From assembly GCF_019237615.1 (NCBI RefSeq), contig NZ_JAFAGT010000085.1, positions 1-64,000 of the forward strand: 64,000 nt of DNA, written 5' to 3'. Position numbers and translations under genes: made by a program. This document shows positions 32,088 to 41,415 of the stretch, one piece after another (position 1 is the stretch's first letter; every line of letters begins with the position of its first letter). The notes beneath the pieces were generated by a model. It was not told where the DNA came from. It saw nothing but the letters and a program-made list of their open reading frames with translations, and made no database searches. This DNA is from Roseateles sp. (GTDB taxonomy: Bacteria > Pseudomonadota > Gammaproteobacteria > Burkholderiales > Burkholderiaceae_C).

Positions 32088-33254
32088 CTAGCCCGCCGCG
32101 CGCCGCGCCTCGGGCGAGATCATCGGCAGCGTCAGCCTTGCCGTGGTGCCCACGCCCGGCGTGGATGCCACCTGGATCTGCCCACCCAGCGCGAACGTGA
32201 CCAGATTGCGGACGATGTACAGCCCCGGCTCGCTGCGGTTCAGGCCGAAGCGGGTGGAGAAGAAGGGGTCGAAGACGCGGCCCAGCATGCCCGGCGGGAT
32301 GCCCGCGCCATGGTCCTGCACCGTAATGACCAACTGGTCGTCGCCCAGGGGCCGCACGCGCAGATGCACCTCGCCGCCGGCCTCGCGGTAGGCGTGCTTG
32401 ATGGCGTTCTGGATCAACGTCCCCAGCACCTTGGCCAGCGCGCCGCGGAAGCTCAGCAGGTGCAGGTCGTCGCCGGCGTCCAGCTCGCAGCGCACCTGGT
32501 GGGTCTCCAACGCCGGCGCCAGGCCGGCAACGACCTCATGCACCAGCTCCAGCAGCGAGAAGCTGCGGCGCTGGTCGCCGAAGTTGTCGGCCGTGGACTG
32601 CAGGAAGGAATCCACGATGGACAGCGCGCGCTGGAGGTTGGACAGCACCAGGCCCACGCTCTCGCCGCTGACGCGCAGATGCCGGTCGAGGTCGCTGCGC
32701 TTGATGCTGCCCGCCTGCGCGAGGCCGCGCAACTGGGCCAGGTCGTCCTGCAGCGTGCAGGCCGAGATCAGCGCATTGCCCAGTGGCGAGCTCAGCTCCT
32801 GGGCGATCCCGGCGATGGTTCGGCCGACCGAGGCCAGCTTGTCGCGCTGGAACAGCTCGATCTGCGAACGTGCAAAGCTCTCGGACGCGAGCTTGAGATC
32901 GAGCTGGGTGCGCACGCGCGCCTTCACGACGACGTCGACGAAGGGCTTGGGGATGTAGTCGACCGCGCCGTGGGCAAAGCCCTCGGCCTCGTCGTCCGCG
33001 CTGCCCTGCACGGTCACGAAGATGATGGGGATGCCGCGCGTGCGCGGGTCGGCCTTCAGGCGGTCGCAGACCTCGTAGCCGCTCATTTCTGGCATCAGCA
33101 CGTCGAGCAGGATGAGGTCGGGCAGCTGCTGTGCGCAGTAGGCCAGCGCCTCGGCACCGCTGGTAGCCATCGACACCTCGCATTCATCCACCAACAGCTG
33201 GTATAGCGCGTGGATGTTGCTGGGCTGATCGTCTACGACGAGGATGAGCGGCAT
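32088..33254 (-). CDS. Receiver domain fused to (degenerate) histidine kinase
   Basis: MPLILVVDDQPSNIHALYQLL...LILLDVLMPEMSGYEVC...GRTIAGIAQELSSPLGNALISA (Gln at the phospho-acceptor position)...LIQNAIKHAYREAGG...DHGAGIP. Confidence 0.88.
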   Translation of the reverse strand: MPLILVVDDQPSNIHALYQLLVDECEVSMATSGAEALAYCAQQLPDLILLDVLMPEMSGYEVCDRLKADPRTRGIPIIFVTVQGSADDEAEGFAHGAVDYIPKPFVDVVVKARVRTQLDLKLASESFARSQIELFQRDKLASVGRTIAGIAQELSSPLGNALISACTLQDDLAQLRGLAQAGSIKRSDLDRHLRVSGESVGLVLSNLQRALSIVDSFLQSTADNFGDQRRSFSLLELVHEVVAGLAPALETHQVRCELDAGDDLHLLSFRGALAKVLGTLIQNAIKHAYREAGGEVHLRVRPLGDDQLVITVQDHGAGIPPGMLGRVFDPFFSTRFGLNRSEPGLYIVRNLVTFALGGQIQVASTPGVGTTARLTLPMISPEARRAAG

Positions 33255-33392
33255 GGCGGCCCAGGATAACCGCAGCCCCAGCCCCGACGCCGCTGTCCTG
33301 CCCTGGGCTTTCCCCAGGGGTCGTGCCGTGAATCCGTCGCACATTTCGCGCATCGCGCCCTCCCATAATCTGCGCCTTCCGCACCGCCGCCA

Positions 33393-35690
33393 ATGCCTCT
33401 GCGCACGCTCACGCTCGGTCTGATCTGGCTCGCCATGGCGGCGCTGGCCGCGCTGTTCCTGTTGCTTTGGGGGCTGCGCGGCACCGGCGGCGTGGCCATC
33501 GACGCCGCCCTGCTGATCACGGCCCTGCTGCTGCCGCTGCCGCTGTGCGGCCTGTTCGCCTGGTACCGGGGTGCCGCCGCCACGGCGGCGGCCAAGTCCC
33601 GCCTGCTGGCCCAGATCAGCCACGAGATCCGCACGCCCATGAATGCCGTCATGGGCATGACCCAGCTCGCACTGCAGACACCGCTCACGACCGAGCAGCG
33701 CGAGCTGCTGACGCGGGCCGACGCTGCCTCGCGCAGCCTGTTGGGCCTGATCAACGACGCCATCGACGTCTCCAAGATCGAGGCCGGCCAGATGCTGATC
33801 GAGTCGCAGCCGCTGCGGCTGGAGGACGTCGTCGCCCAGGCCATAGAGCGGGTGCGGCAGGCCCATGGCAACCCCGATGTCGCGCTGGTCTGCGACTGGG
33901 CCGATGCCGGACTGCTGGGCGCGCAAGGCCAACTGCTCGGCGACGCGCAGCGTCTGCAGCAGGTGCTGGTCAACCTGCTGTCCAACGCGCTGCGCTTCAC
34001 GCCCTCCGGTCAGGTGCTGCTGCGTCTGGCCATGCAGCCCGCCGACGCGCAGGACCGGGCATCACTGGCCATCACGGTGCAGGACAGCGGCATCGGCATG
34101 AGCGCCGAACAGCTCGACGGCCTGTTCCGAGAGCCTGGGCCGGGCGGCCCAGCCCAGGCGCGGCGCGACGGCGGCAGCGGCCTGGGGCTCGGCCTCACGC
34201 GCCGCCTCGTCGAGCTGATGGGGGGCCGCCTGCACGTGCGCAGCCAGCCGGGCCGGGGCAGCAGCTTCGAGGTCCACCTCGCGCTGCCGCTGGACCCGCA
34301 GGGCCAGCTCCCGGTGCCGCTGCGGCCGCAGCGCGTGCTGCTCGCCAAGGTTGCCGCCGACGCCCCCGAAGCGACGCTCTCCTTGCTGCGCCACCTCGGC
34401 CTCGGCCCGGGGCTGGCCGCCAGCAGCGATGTCGCAGGCATGCTGGTGGCGCTGGCCCAAGCCCGCCAGGCCGCCCAGCCCTTCGACTGGCTGCTGCTGG
34501 ACTGGCGTCTGCCCGGCCCGGGCGCCACCGGCGCCGAGCTGCTGGCCCAGCTGCGCCGCGAGCACCCTGGCCTGCGCATCGCCGTGCTGAGCCCACCTGG
34601 CCAAGCCGATGAGCCGGCCCAGGCCCGCGCCTTTGGTGCCCGCGCCCTCTGCCCCAAGCCGCTGCTACCCGGGGAGCTGCGCCGCCTGCTGGGCGACGCG
34701 TCCGGCGACCGCCCCGCCGGCGTCGACACCCAGTCCCTCGCCGGCCTGAGGGTGCTGCTCGTCGAGGACCATGCCATCAACCAGGAGATCGCGCTGCGCC
34801 TGCTGAGCAGCCGCGGCGCACAGGTCGAGCTCGCCGCCAACGGCCAGGAATGCCTGGATCGACTGAGGGAACGCGGCCCCGCTGCCTACGATCTCGTGCT
34901 GATGGACCTGCAGATGCCGGTAATGGACGGCCTCAGCGCGACGCGCCGGCTGCGCGAGCTGCCCGGCTTCGAGACCCTGCCCGTGCTCGCGATGACGGCC
35001 CATGCCCTCGCCGAGGAGCGCGCCGCCTGCGCGGCCGCAGGCATGCAGGGCCACATCGCCAAGCCGCTGGACGTGGCGCGTCTGGTGCGCGAGCTGCAAC
35101 GCTACCGCCCCCAGGCCCAGCTCTCGCCGCCGCCGCTGCTGGACCTGCAGCTCGGCCTGCGCCAGTTCGATGGCCAGGCCGCCCTCTACCGTCGCACCCT
35201 GCAGGGCTTTGCCGACCAGTATGCGGACGGCCTGGCCGCCTGGCCCGGCTGGCTGGCGCGGGGCGACTGGGCCGAGCTGCGCCGCGCCGCCCACACGCTT
35301 CAAGGCCTGGCCGCGACGCTGGGCGCTCGCCCCCTGCAGCGGGCAGCCCATGCGCTGGAACGCAGCGCACTCGCGGCCGACATCGCAGCGGCCGACGAGC
35401 AACTGGACCATGTCCGGGCCGGGCTGGCGCTGCTGCAGGCCGAGATTCAGGCCGCCCTGGCCCGTCCCTGGGACGGCGCCGCGCCGCGCGGCAGCGGGCC
35501 GGGCGATGTCGAGGAGCTGCGCCAACTGCTGGCCCAGAGCGACAGCCAGGCGCTGGACTGGTGGCAGGCCCATGGCCCTCATAGCGGCCTGGATACCGAG
35601 CTGCAGCGGCGCCTGGAGCGCGCACTGGCGGCGCTGGACTTCGACGCTGCCGCCCAGGCCCTGGGCCCCTCGACCAGGGGCAGCGCATGA
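33393..35690 (+). CDS. Hybrid histidine kinase: TM-HisKA-HATPase-REC-REC-HPt
   Basis: 765 aa; [43 protein letters not shown]...LVLMDLQMPVMDGL; HPt RRAAHTLQGLAATLGA. Confidence 0.9.
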   Translation: MPLRTLTLGLIWLAMAALAALFLLLWGLRGTGGVAIDAALLITALLLPLPLCGLFAWYRGAAATAAAKSRLLAQISHEIRTPMNAVMGMTQLALQTPLTTEQRELLTRADAASRSLLGLINDAIDVSKIEAGQMLIESQPLRLEDVVAQAIERVRQAHGNPDVALVCDWADAGLLGAQGQLLGDAQRLQQVLVNLLSNALRFTPSGQVLLRLAMQPADAQDRASLAITVQDSGIGMSAEQLDGLFREPGPGGPAQARRDGGSGLGLGLTRRLVELMGGRLHVRSQPGRGSSFEVHLALPLDPQGQLPVPLRPQRVLLAKVAADAPEATLSLLRHLGLGPGLAASSDVAGMLVALAQARQAAQPFDWLLLDWRLPGPGATGAELLAQLRREHPGLRIAVLSPPGQADEPAQARAFGARALCPKPLLPGELRRLLGDASGDRPAGVDTQSLAGLRVLLVEDHAINQEIALRLLSSRGAQVELAANGQECLDRLRERGPAAYDLVLMDLQMPVMDGLSATRRLRELPGFETLPVLAMTAHALAEERAACAAAGMQGHIAKPLDVARLVRELQRYRPQAQLSPPPLLDLQLGLRQFDGQAALYRRTLQGFADQYADGLAAWPGWLARGDWAELRRAAHTLQGLAATLGARPLQRAAHALERSALAADIAAADEQLDHVRAGLALLQAEIQAALARPWDGAAPRGSGPGDVEELRQLLAQSDSQALDWWQAHGPHSGLDTELQRRLERALAALDFDAAAQALGPSTRGSA

Positions 35691-37705
35691 CGTCGTCGCT
35701 GATCGTCGTCCTCGGCCCGCGGGGCACGCGCTGGCTGTTCGCAATCGTCGTCGCGTCGGCGCTGCTCGCCTGGGGCAGCGAGACGGCCGCGGGCGTCATC
35801 GAACCCGGCGACCGCATCGCCTATCCGCTGATCGCCGCGGCCTTCACGGCCCTAGTGTTGCTTGTCTGGCGACGACCGCAGCTGCTGCCGCTGTGGCAAC
35901 GCGGCGGCGCCACCCTGCTGGCGCTGTACTTCAGCCTCAGCATGCTGGGCTTCACGCTGCGCGACGGCCCCGGCCCCAGTCTCTACACGCTGGGCAGCTT
36001 CGCGCCCTGGACCATGGCCAGCAGCCTTCTGCTGTTCACCGCCTGGCGCGCCCGCCAGGCGCTGCTCATCTCGCTGGGCCTGCTGGTCCTCATGCTGGCG
36101 CCGCCGACGCTGTTGCGATTCCTCGGCACGCCGCCGCCCTGGCTCGTCGAGGGCTGGCCGCTGATTGCCAACCTGGCGCTGTGCCAGACGATGTTCTGCC
36201 TCGCGCTGTGGGGCCTGTCGCGCCAGCTCGGCCGGCTGACGCAACTGGCCCCGTCCGCCGGCGCGCTGGCCACGCCCGACGACCTCGTCGCCGCGCGGCT
36301 GACCGAACTGGAGAGCGCGCGCGCCGCGGCCGAGGCAGCGTCGCGCGCCAAGTCCGACTTCCTAGCCAACATCGGCCACGAGATCCGCACTCCGATGAAC
36401 ACCGTGCTCGGCCAGACCCGGCTGTTGCTGCAGGGTCGCCTGCCGGCCGAGCAGCGCGGGCGGCTGCAGGAGGTGGCCAAGGCGGGCGAATCGCTGGTGA
36501 GGCTCATCGACGGGCTGCTGGACTACGCCGACCTCGACGCCGGCCGCCTGCAGCTGGCCGACGCTGCGCTGCACCTGGAACAGGTGCTGGCCCATGCCTT
36601 CGACGCCGTGCGGCCGGCGGCCCAGGCCAAGCACCTGGACCTGATCTGCGACATCGCCTCGCCCGAGCTGCTGGGCGCAGCGGGCGCGCGCCGCGGCGAT
36701 GCGGTGCGCCTGACCCAGCTCGTCACCGAGCTTCTCGTCAATGCCGTCAAATTCACGTCGACCGGCCAGATCAGGCTCGGCGCATCCCTCGACGCCTCCG
36801 GCGGCTGGGTGCTGTGCGTGCGCGACAGCGGCGTGGGTCTCGAGCCCGAGCAGCTCGCCCGGCTGTTCACGCCCTTCGCCCAGGCCGAGGCCGGCGCCAC
36901 GCGGCGCTTCGGCGGTACCGGCCTTGGGCTGGCCGTCTGCCGCGCGCTGGCCGAGCGCATGGGCGGCACGCTCACGGCGCGCGGTGCCCCGGGCCGTGGC
37001 AGCGAGTTCGAGCTGACGCTGCCGCCCTCGCCCTGCCCCGGGTTCAAGCTGCCGCCGACGCCGACGGCGCGCCGGATGCTGCTGGTACAGGCCGCGCACA
37101 GCCCGGGCCACGAAACGCTGGTGGCGTTGTTGAAGGCACTGGCGCCGGCGACCCGCGTCGACGTGGTCGCCCAGGGCCGGCAGGCGCTGGCCCGTCTCGT
37201 GGCCGTACCGGCCGGCCAGCCCTATGACCTGGTTCTCATCGACTGGGTGCTGCCGGATATGGAAGGCGGCGAACTGCTAGCCCGCCTGGCCCAGAACGGC
37301 CCTCCGCGCGCACGCCGCATCGTGCTGCTGAGCGCCTTCGACACGCCGGTACTGCGCGAACGTGCGCGACGTCAGGGCGCCGAGACGCTGGCGGCCAAGC
37401 CGCTGTTGCCGCACGCGCTGCGCCGCCTGCTGGACCCGGACCACCCCTTGCCCGCCGAGCGGCTGCCGCCCGATGCCGCCGCCCCGGCCGGCACCGACGC
37501 GGCCGCGCTGTTCAGCGAGCTCGACGCCCTGCTCGGCGAGGCCGACAGCCACGCACTGACGCTTTGGGAGCTGCATGAATCGGCCATCATCGACGCGCTG
37601 CCAGCCCACCAGGCCAAGGCCCTGGCAGGCGCGATGCAGCGCTTCGATTTCGACGGCGCCCAGGCCGCGCTGCGCGGCGAGCTGCAGGACGCTCCGAAGC
37701 CATGA
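35687..37705 (+). CDS. Membrane hybrid histidine kinase with multi-TM N-terminus and C-terminal receiver
   Basis: 672 aa; hydrophobic N-terminal ~180 aa; [57 protein letters not shown]. Confidence 0.88.
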   Translation: MTSSLIVVLGPRGTRWLFAIVVASALLAWGSETAAGVIEPGDRIAYPLIAAAFTALVLLVWRRPQLLPLWQRGGATLLALYFSLSMLGFTLRDGPGPSLYTLGSFAPWTMASSLLLFTAWRARQALLISLGLLVLMLAPPTLLRFLGTPPPWLVEGWPLIANLALCQTMFCLALWGLSRQLGRLTQLAPSAGALATPDDLVAARLTELESARAAAEAASRAKSDFLANIGHEIRTPMNTVLGQTRLLLQGRLPAEQRGRLQEVAKAGESLVRLIDGLLDYADLDAGRLQLADAALHLEQVLAHAFDAVRPAAQAKHLDLICDIASPELLGAAGARRGDAVRLTQLVTELLVNAVKFTSTGQIRLGASLDASGGWVLCVRDSGVGLEPEQLARLFTPFAQAEAGATRRFGGTGLGLAVCRALAERMGGTLTARGAPGRGSEFELTLPPSPCPGFKLPPTPTARRMLLVQAAHSPGHETLVALLKALAPATRVDVVAQGRQALARLVAVPAGQPYDLVLIDWVLPDMEGGELLARLAQNGPPRARRIVLLSAFDTPVLRERARRQGAETLAAKPLLPHALRRLLDPDHPLPAERLPPDAAAPAGTDAAALFSELDALLGEADSHALTLWELHESAIIDALPAHQAKALAGAMQRFDFDGAQAALRGELQDAPKP

Positions 37706-38823
37706 CACCGCCCGAGATCGCCGCCCAGGCGTTGAGCCAGTCCGTCACCCAGGCCACCGTGCTGGTCGTGGACGACACGCCCGCCAACCTGACGCTGCTG
37801 GCCCAGGTACTCAAGCCCAGCTACCGCGTGCAACTCGCCGTCAGCGGCGCCAAGGCGCTGGAGATCTGCCGCCGCCAGCCGCCCGACCTCATCGTGCTCG
37901 ATGTGATGATGCCGGAGCTCGACGGCTACGAGGTCTGTCGCCGGCTCAAGGCCGACCCGGCAACGCGCCGCGTGCCCGTCATCTTCCTGACCGCGCTGAC
38001 CCGGCCCGAGGACGAGAGCGCCGGCTTCGAGGCCGGCGGCGCCGACTTCATCCACAAGCCCTTCAACCCGGCCACGGTGCGGGCCCGCGTGCGCACCCAT
38101 CTGCAGCTCAAGCTCGCCGAGGACCAGCTGCTGTGCCGCAACGCGCAGCTCAGCGGCGAGCTGGACGCGCGCCGGCGCGAGGTCGAACGGCTGCGCGACA
38201 CCACGCTCTTCGTCATGGTCAGCCTGGCCGAATTCCGCGACGCAGACACCGGCAACCACATCCAGCGCACCCAGGAGTACGTGCGCACGCTGGCACAGTG
38301 GATCGCCGCCCAGCCCGACGGCCCGGCCGACCTCACCGAGGCCGCCATCGACGAGCTGGCCAAGGCCGCGCCACTGCATGACATCGGCAAGGTCGCCATC
38401 CCCGATGGCGTCCTGCTCAAGCCCGGCCGGCTCTCACCCGACGAATGGCGGGTCATGAAGACCCATGCCGAGCATGGCGCCGACCTGCTGCAGCGCGCCA
38501 TTGACCGCCTTGGCGACGATGCCGGCCCGATGCTGACTTTCGGCAAGCAGATCGCCCGCCACCACCACGAGAAATGGGACGGCAGCGGTTACCCGGACGG
38601 CCTGGCCGGCGAGGCCATCCCGCTGGCCGCCCGACTGATGGCCGTGGCCGACGTCTACGACGCGCTGATCAGCGTGCGTCCCTACAAGAAGGCCATGACC
38701 CACGACGAAGCGCTGACCTTCATCCGTGGCGGCGCCGGCAGCCATTTCGACCCGCGCATCGTCGAGGCGCTGGACGCCTGCCTGGAACCGGTGCGGGCCA
38801 TCGCCTCCCGGTGGGCGGATTGA
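37702..38823 (+). CDS. Response regulator with HD-GYP domain (predicted c-di-GMP phosphodiesterase)
   Basis: VLVVDDTPANLTLLAQVL...LIVLDVMMPELDGYEVC; HDIGKVAIPD and HHHEKWDGSGYPDGLAGEAIPLAARLMAVADVYDAL. Confidence 0.93.
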   Translation: MTPPEIAAQALSQSVTQATVLVVDDTPANLTLLAQVLKPSYRVQLAVSGAKALEICRRQPPDLIVLDVMMPELDGYEVCRRLKADPATRRVPVIFLTALTRPEDESAGFEAGGADFIHKPFNPATVRARVRTHLQLKLAEDQLLCRNAQLSGELDARRREVERLRDTTLFVMVSLAEFRDADTGNHIQRTQEYVRTLAQWIAAQPDGPADLTEAAIDELAKAAPLHDIGKVAIPDGVLLKPGRLSPDEWRVMKTHAEHGADLLQRAIDRLGDDAGPMLTFGKQIARHHHEKWDGSGYPDGLAGEAIPLAARLMAVADVYDALISVRPYKKAMTHDEALTFIRGGAGSHFDPRIVEALDACLEPVRAIASRWAD

Positions 38824-38837
38824 TAATCCTGCCCCTC

Positions 38838-39578
38838 ATGCAGTCCGCCCCCATCCTCAACATCTCCTGCTATCTCTTCGTCTCGCTGACCGACGCGGCG
38901 GCGCTGCGCGAGCGGCTGCACGCGCGGGCGCAGGCCCTGGCCCTCAAGGGCACGGTGCTGATCGCCGAGGAGGGCATCAACCTCTTCCTGGCAGGCCCGG
39001 CTTCAGCCGTGAACGCCTGGGTGGACGAGCTGCGCGCCGACCCCCGATTCGCGGCGCTGACGCCCAAGGAGAGCTGGAGCGAGGGCCAGCCCTTCCAGCG
39101 CCTGAAGGTCAAGGTCAAGGCCGAGATCATCCGCATGAACCGCCCCACCATCCGCCCCGACCAGGCGCCGCGCGCACCGGCGCTGGCGCCGGCGACCCTG
39201 GCGCGCTGGCTGGACCAGGGTCATGACGATGCCGGCCGCGAGGTCGTCATGCTGGACACGCGCAACGGCTTCGAGGTCGACCACGGCGCCTTCGACGGCG
39301 CCATCGACTGGCGGCTGCACAGGTTCAGCGACTTCCCCGACGCGCTGGCCGCCCACCGCGACGAGCTGGCCGGCAAGACCGTGGTGAGCTACTGCACCGG
39401 CGGCATACGCTGCGAGAAGGCCGCCATGGTGCTGGAGGAGCAGGGCCTGACGGCGTGGCAGCTGGACGGCGGCATCCTGAAGTACTTCGAGGACACCGGC
39501 GGCAAGCATTACCACGGCGGCTGCTTCGTCTTCGACGAGCGCGAGTCGCTGGCGCCGGATCTGAGCCCGGTCTCGTGA
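38838..39578 (+). CDS. trhO: Rhodanese-like tRNA U34 hydroxylation protein TrhO/YceA
   Basis: LNISCYLFVSLTDAAALRERL...VLIAEEGINLFLAG...VVSYCTGGIRCEKAAMVLEEQG. Confidence 0.85.
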   Translation: MQSAPILNISCYLFVSLTDAAALRERLHARAQALALKGTVLIAEEGINLFLAGPASAVNAWVDELRADPRFAALTPKESWSEGQPFQRLKVKVKAEIIRMNRPTIRPDQAPRAPALAPATLARWLDQGHDDAGREVVMLDTRNGFEVDHGAFDGAIDWRLHRFSDFPDALAAHRDELAGKTVVSYCTGGIRCEKAAMVLEEQGLTAWQLDGGILKYFEDTGGKHYHGGCFVFDERESLAPDLSPVS

Positions 39579-40531
39579 GCAGCCGGCTGTCCGAGCTCCT
39601 GCTGAAGGCCACCGGCATCCTGCTGATGCTGGCCGCGCTCGGCTTTGCCGTCAGCAAGGCGCCGGACCGCTCGCTGGAGAGCCTCGTGCCGCGCTGGGCG
39701 CCGCCGCCGTCCGACTTCGTCGAGCTGGACGGCCTGCTCGTCCACTACCGCGACCAGGGGCCCAGCAGCGATCCCGTGCCCCTGGTCCTCATGCACGGCA
39801 CCAGCGCCAGCCTGCACACCTGGGAGGGCTGGGCAACCGAGCTCAGCGCCACGCGCCGCGTCATCAGCTTCGACCTGCCCGGCTTCGGCCTGACGGGGCC
39901 GAACGCCGACAACGACTACAGCGACGCCCGCTACGTCGCCTTCGTGCGCCAGTTGCTGGCCCGCCTGGGCGTGGGCCGGGCCATCGTCGGCGGCAACTCT
40001 CTGGGCGGCGAGATCGCCTGGCAGTTGGCCCTGGCCGACCCGGACCGCGTCGCCGGCCTGGTGCTGGTCGACGCAGCCGGTTTCGACTTCGTCCCCGAGT
40101 CGCTGCCGCTGGGCTTCCGGATCGCACGCATCCCGGTGCTGCGCGAGCCCATGCGCTGGCTGCTGCCGCGCCGTGCCATCGAGGTCAGCGTGCTGGACGT
40201 CTACGGCGATCCAGGCAAGGTGAGTGCCGCGCTGGTGGACCGTTACTACGAACTGGCGTTGCGGGAAGGCAACCGCGTCGCGCTGATGCGGCGCATGGAC
40301 CAGCTCGCACCCACCCCCGTCGGGCGCCTGCCCGAGATCAAGGTGCCCACCCTCATCCTCTGGGGCGGCAAGGACAGGCTGATCCCGCTGCGCTGGGGCC
40401 ATGAGTTCGAAAAGGCGATCCCCGGCAGCCGTCTGGTGGTTTTCCCGAACCTGGGCCATGTGCCTCAGGAGGAGGACCCGACTGCTACCCTTGCGGCCTT
40501 GCGCGACTGGCTGCCTCAGGTCGCCCGCTGA
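39575..40531 (+). CDS. Alpha/beta hydrolase (GTG start inferred)
   Basis: PLVLMHGTSASLHTWEGWATELSATRRVISFDLPGFGLTG...GRAIVGGNSLGGEIAWQLA. Confidence 0.88.
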   Translation: MSSRLSELLLKATGILLMLAALGFAVSKAPDRSLESLVPRWAPPPSDFVELDGLLVHYRDQGPSSDPVPLVLMHGTSASLHTWEGWATELSATRRVISFDLPGFGLTGPNADNDYSDARYVAFVRQLLARLGVGRAIVGGNSLGGEIAWQLALADPDRVAGLVLVDAAGFDFVPESLPLGFRIARIPVLREPMRWLLPRRAIEVSVLDVYGDPGKVSAALVDRYYELALREGNRVALMRRMDQLAPTPVGRLPEIKVPTLILWGGKDRLIPLRWGHEFEKAIPGSRLVVFPNLGHVPQEEDPTATLAALRDWLPQVAR

Positions 40532-40556
40532 ATCCGTCTCACCCGAGAGGTCCGAC

Positions 40557-41345
40557 ATGAAGAAACCCTCCCTGCTCGCCCTGGCCCTGCTGGCCGCGGC
40601 CGGCCTCGCCCACGCCCAGCCCCCCGACTGGAAGAAGCTGCGCATCGGCGTCGAAGGTGCCTACCCGCCGTTCTCCGAGATCGGCCCGGACGGCAAGCTC
40701 AAGGGCTTCGAGATTGAGCTGGTGCTGGCCTATTGCGCCGAGATGAAGGCCCAATGCACGCTGGTGCAGCAGGACTTCGACGGGCTGATCCCGGCGCTGC
40801 AGTCGCGCAAGGTGGACGCCATCTTCGCCAGCGTCTCCATCACCGAGGAGCGCCAGAAGACCATCGCCTTCTCCAAGCCCTACTACAACACGCCGGCCCG
40901 CCTGGTCGCCAAGGCCGGCGTGAAGCTGGAGCCCACAGCCGCCGGCCTGAAGGGCAAGAAGATCGGCGTGCAGCGCGGCACGACGCACGAGACCTACGCC
41001 GCCAAGACCTTCACGCAGAGCGAGATCGTGCGCTACGGCAGCCAGGACCAGGTCTTCCTGGACCTGAAGAGCGGCCGCATCGACGCGACGCTGATGGATT
41101 CGCCCGCCGCCGACTTCGGCTTCCTCAAGAAGCCCGAGGGCAAGGGCTTCGCATTCGCCGGCCCGCCCATCCTGGACGACAAGATCTTCGGCGTCGGCAC
41201 CGGCGTGGGCATGCGCCGCGCCGACGAGGCCACGCTGGGCAAGAAGTTCAACGCCGCCATCGATGCGCTGCAGGCCAACGGCACGTTCAAGACGCTGGCC
41301 GGCAAGTACTTCGACTACGACATCGCACCTCGCACCAAGCAGTGA
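40557..41345 (+). CDS. Amino-acid ABC transporter substrate-binding protein (Lys/Arg/Orn/His type)
   Basis: Signal peptide then KLRIGVEGAYPPFSEIGPDGKLKGFEIELVLAYCAEMKAQCTLVQQDFDGLIPALQSRKVDAIFASVSITEERQKTIAFSKPYY. Confidence 0.92.
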   Translation: MKKPSLLALALLAAAGLAHAQPPDWKKLRIGVEGAYPPFSEIGPDGKLKGFEIELVLAYCAEMKAQCTLVQQDFDGLIPALQSRKVDAIFASVSITEERQKTIAFSKPYYNTPARLVAKAGVKLEPTAAGLKGKKIGVQRGTTHETYAAKTFTQSEIVRYGSQDQVFLDLKSGRIDATLMDSPAADFGFLKKPEGKGFAFAGPPILDDKIFGVGTGVGMRRADEATLGKKFNAAIDALQANGTFKTLAGKYFDYDIAPRTKQ

Positions 41346-41415
41346 CGCGCGACGCCGGCGCCGACGGCGCGCGGCGCTTCCCACAGGGCCGCCCCCGGGC
41401 GCCGACGCTCTCCCC

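Noticed and set aside
33301-33319. CCCTGGG-CTTTC-CCCAGGG hairpin in the divergent promoter of the signalling island
   Set aside because: Only 7 bp in GC-rich DNA and no matching second copy; could be chance, so not listed as an operator.
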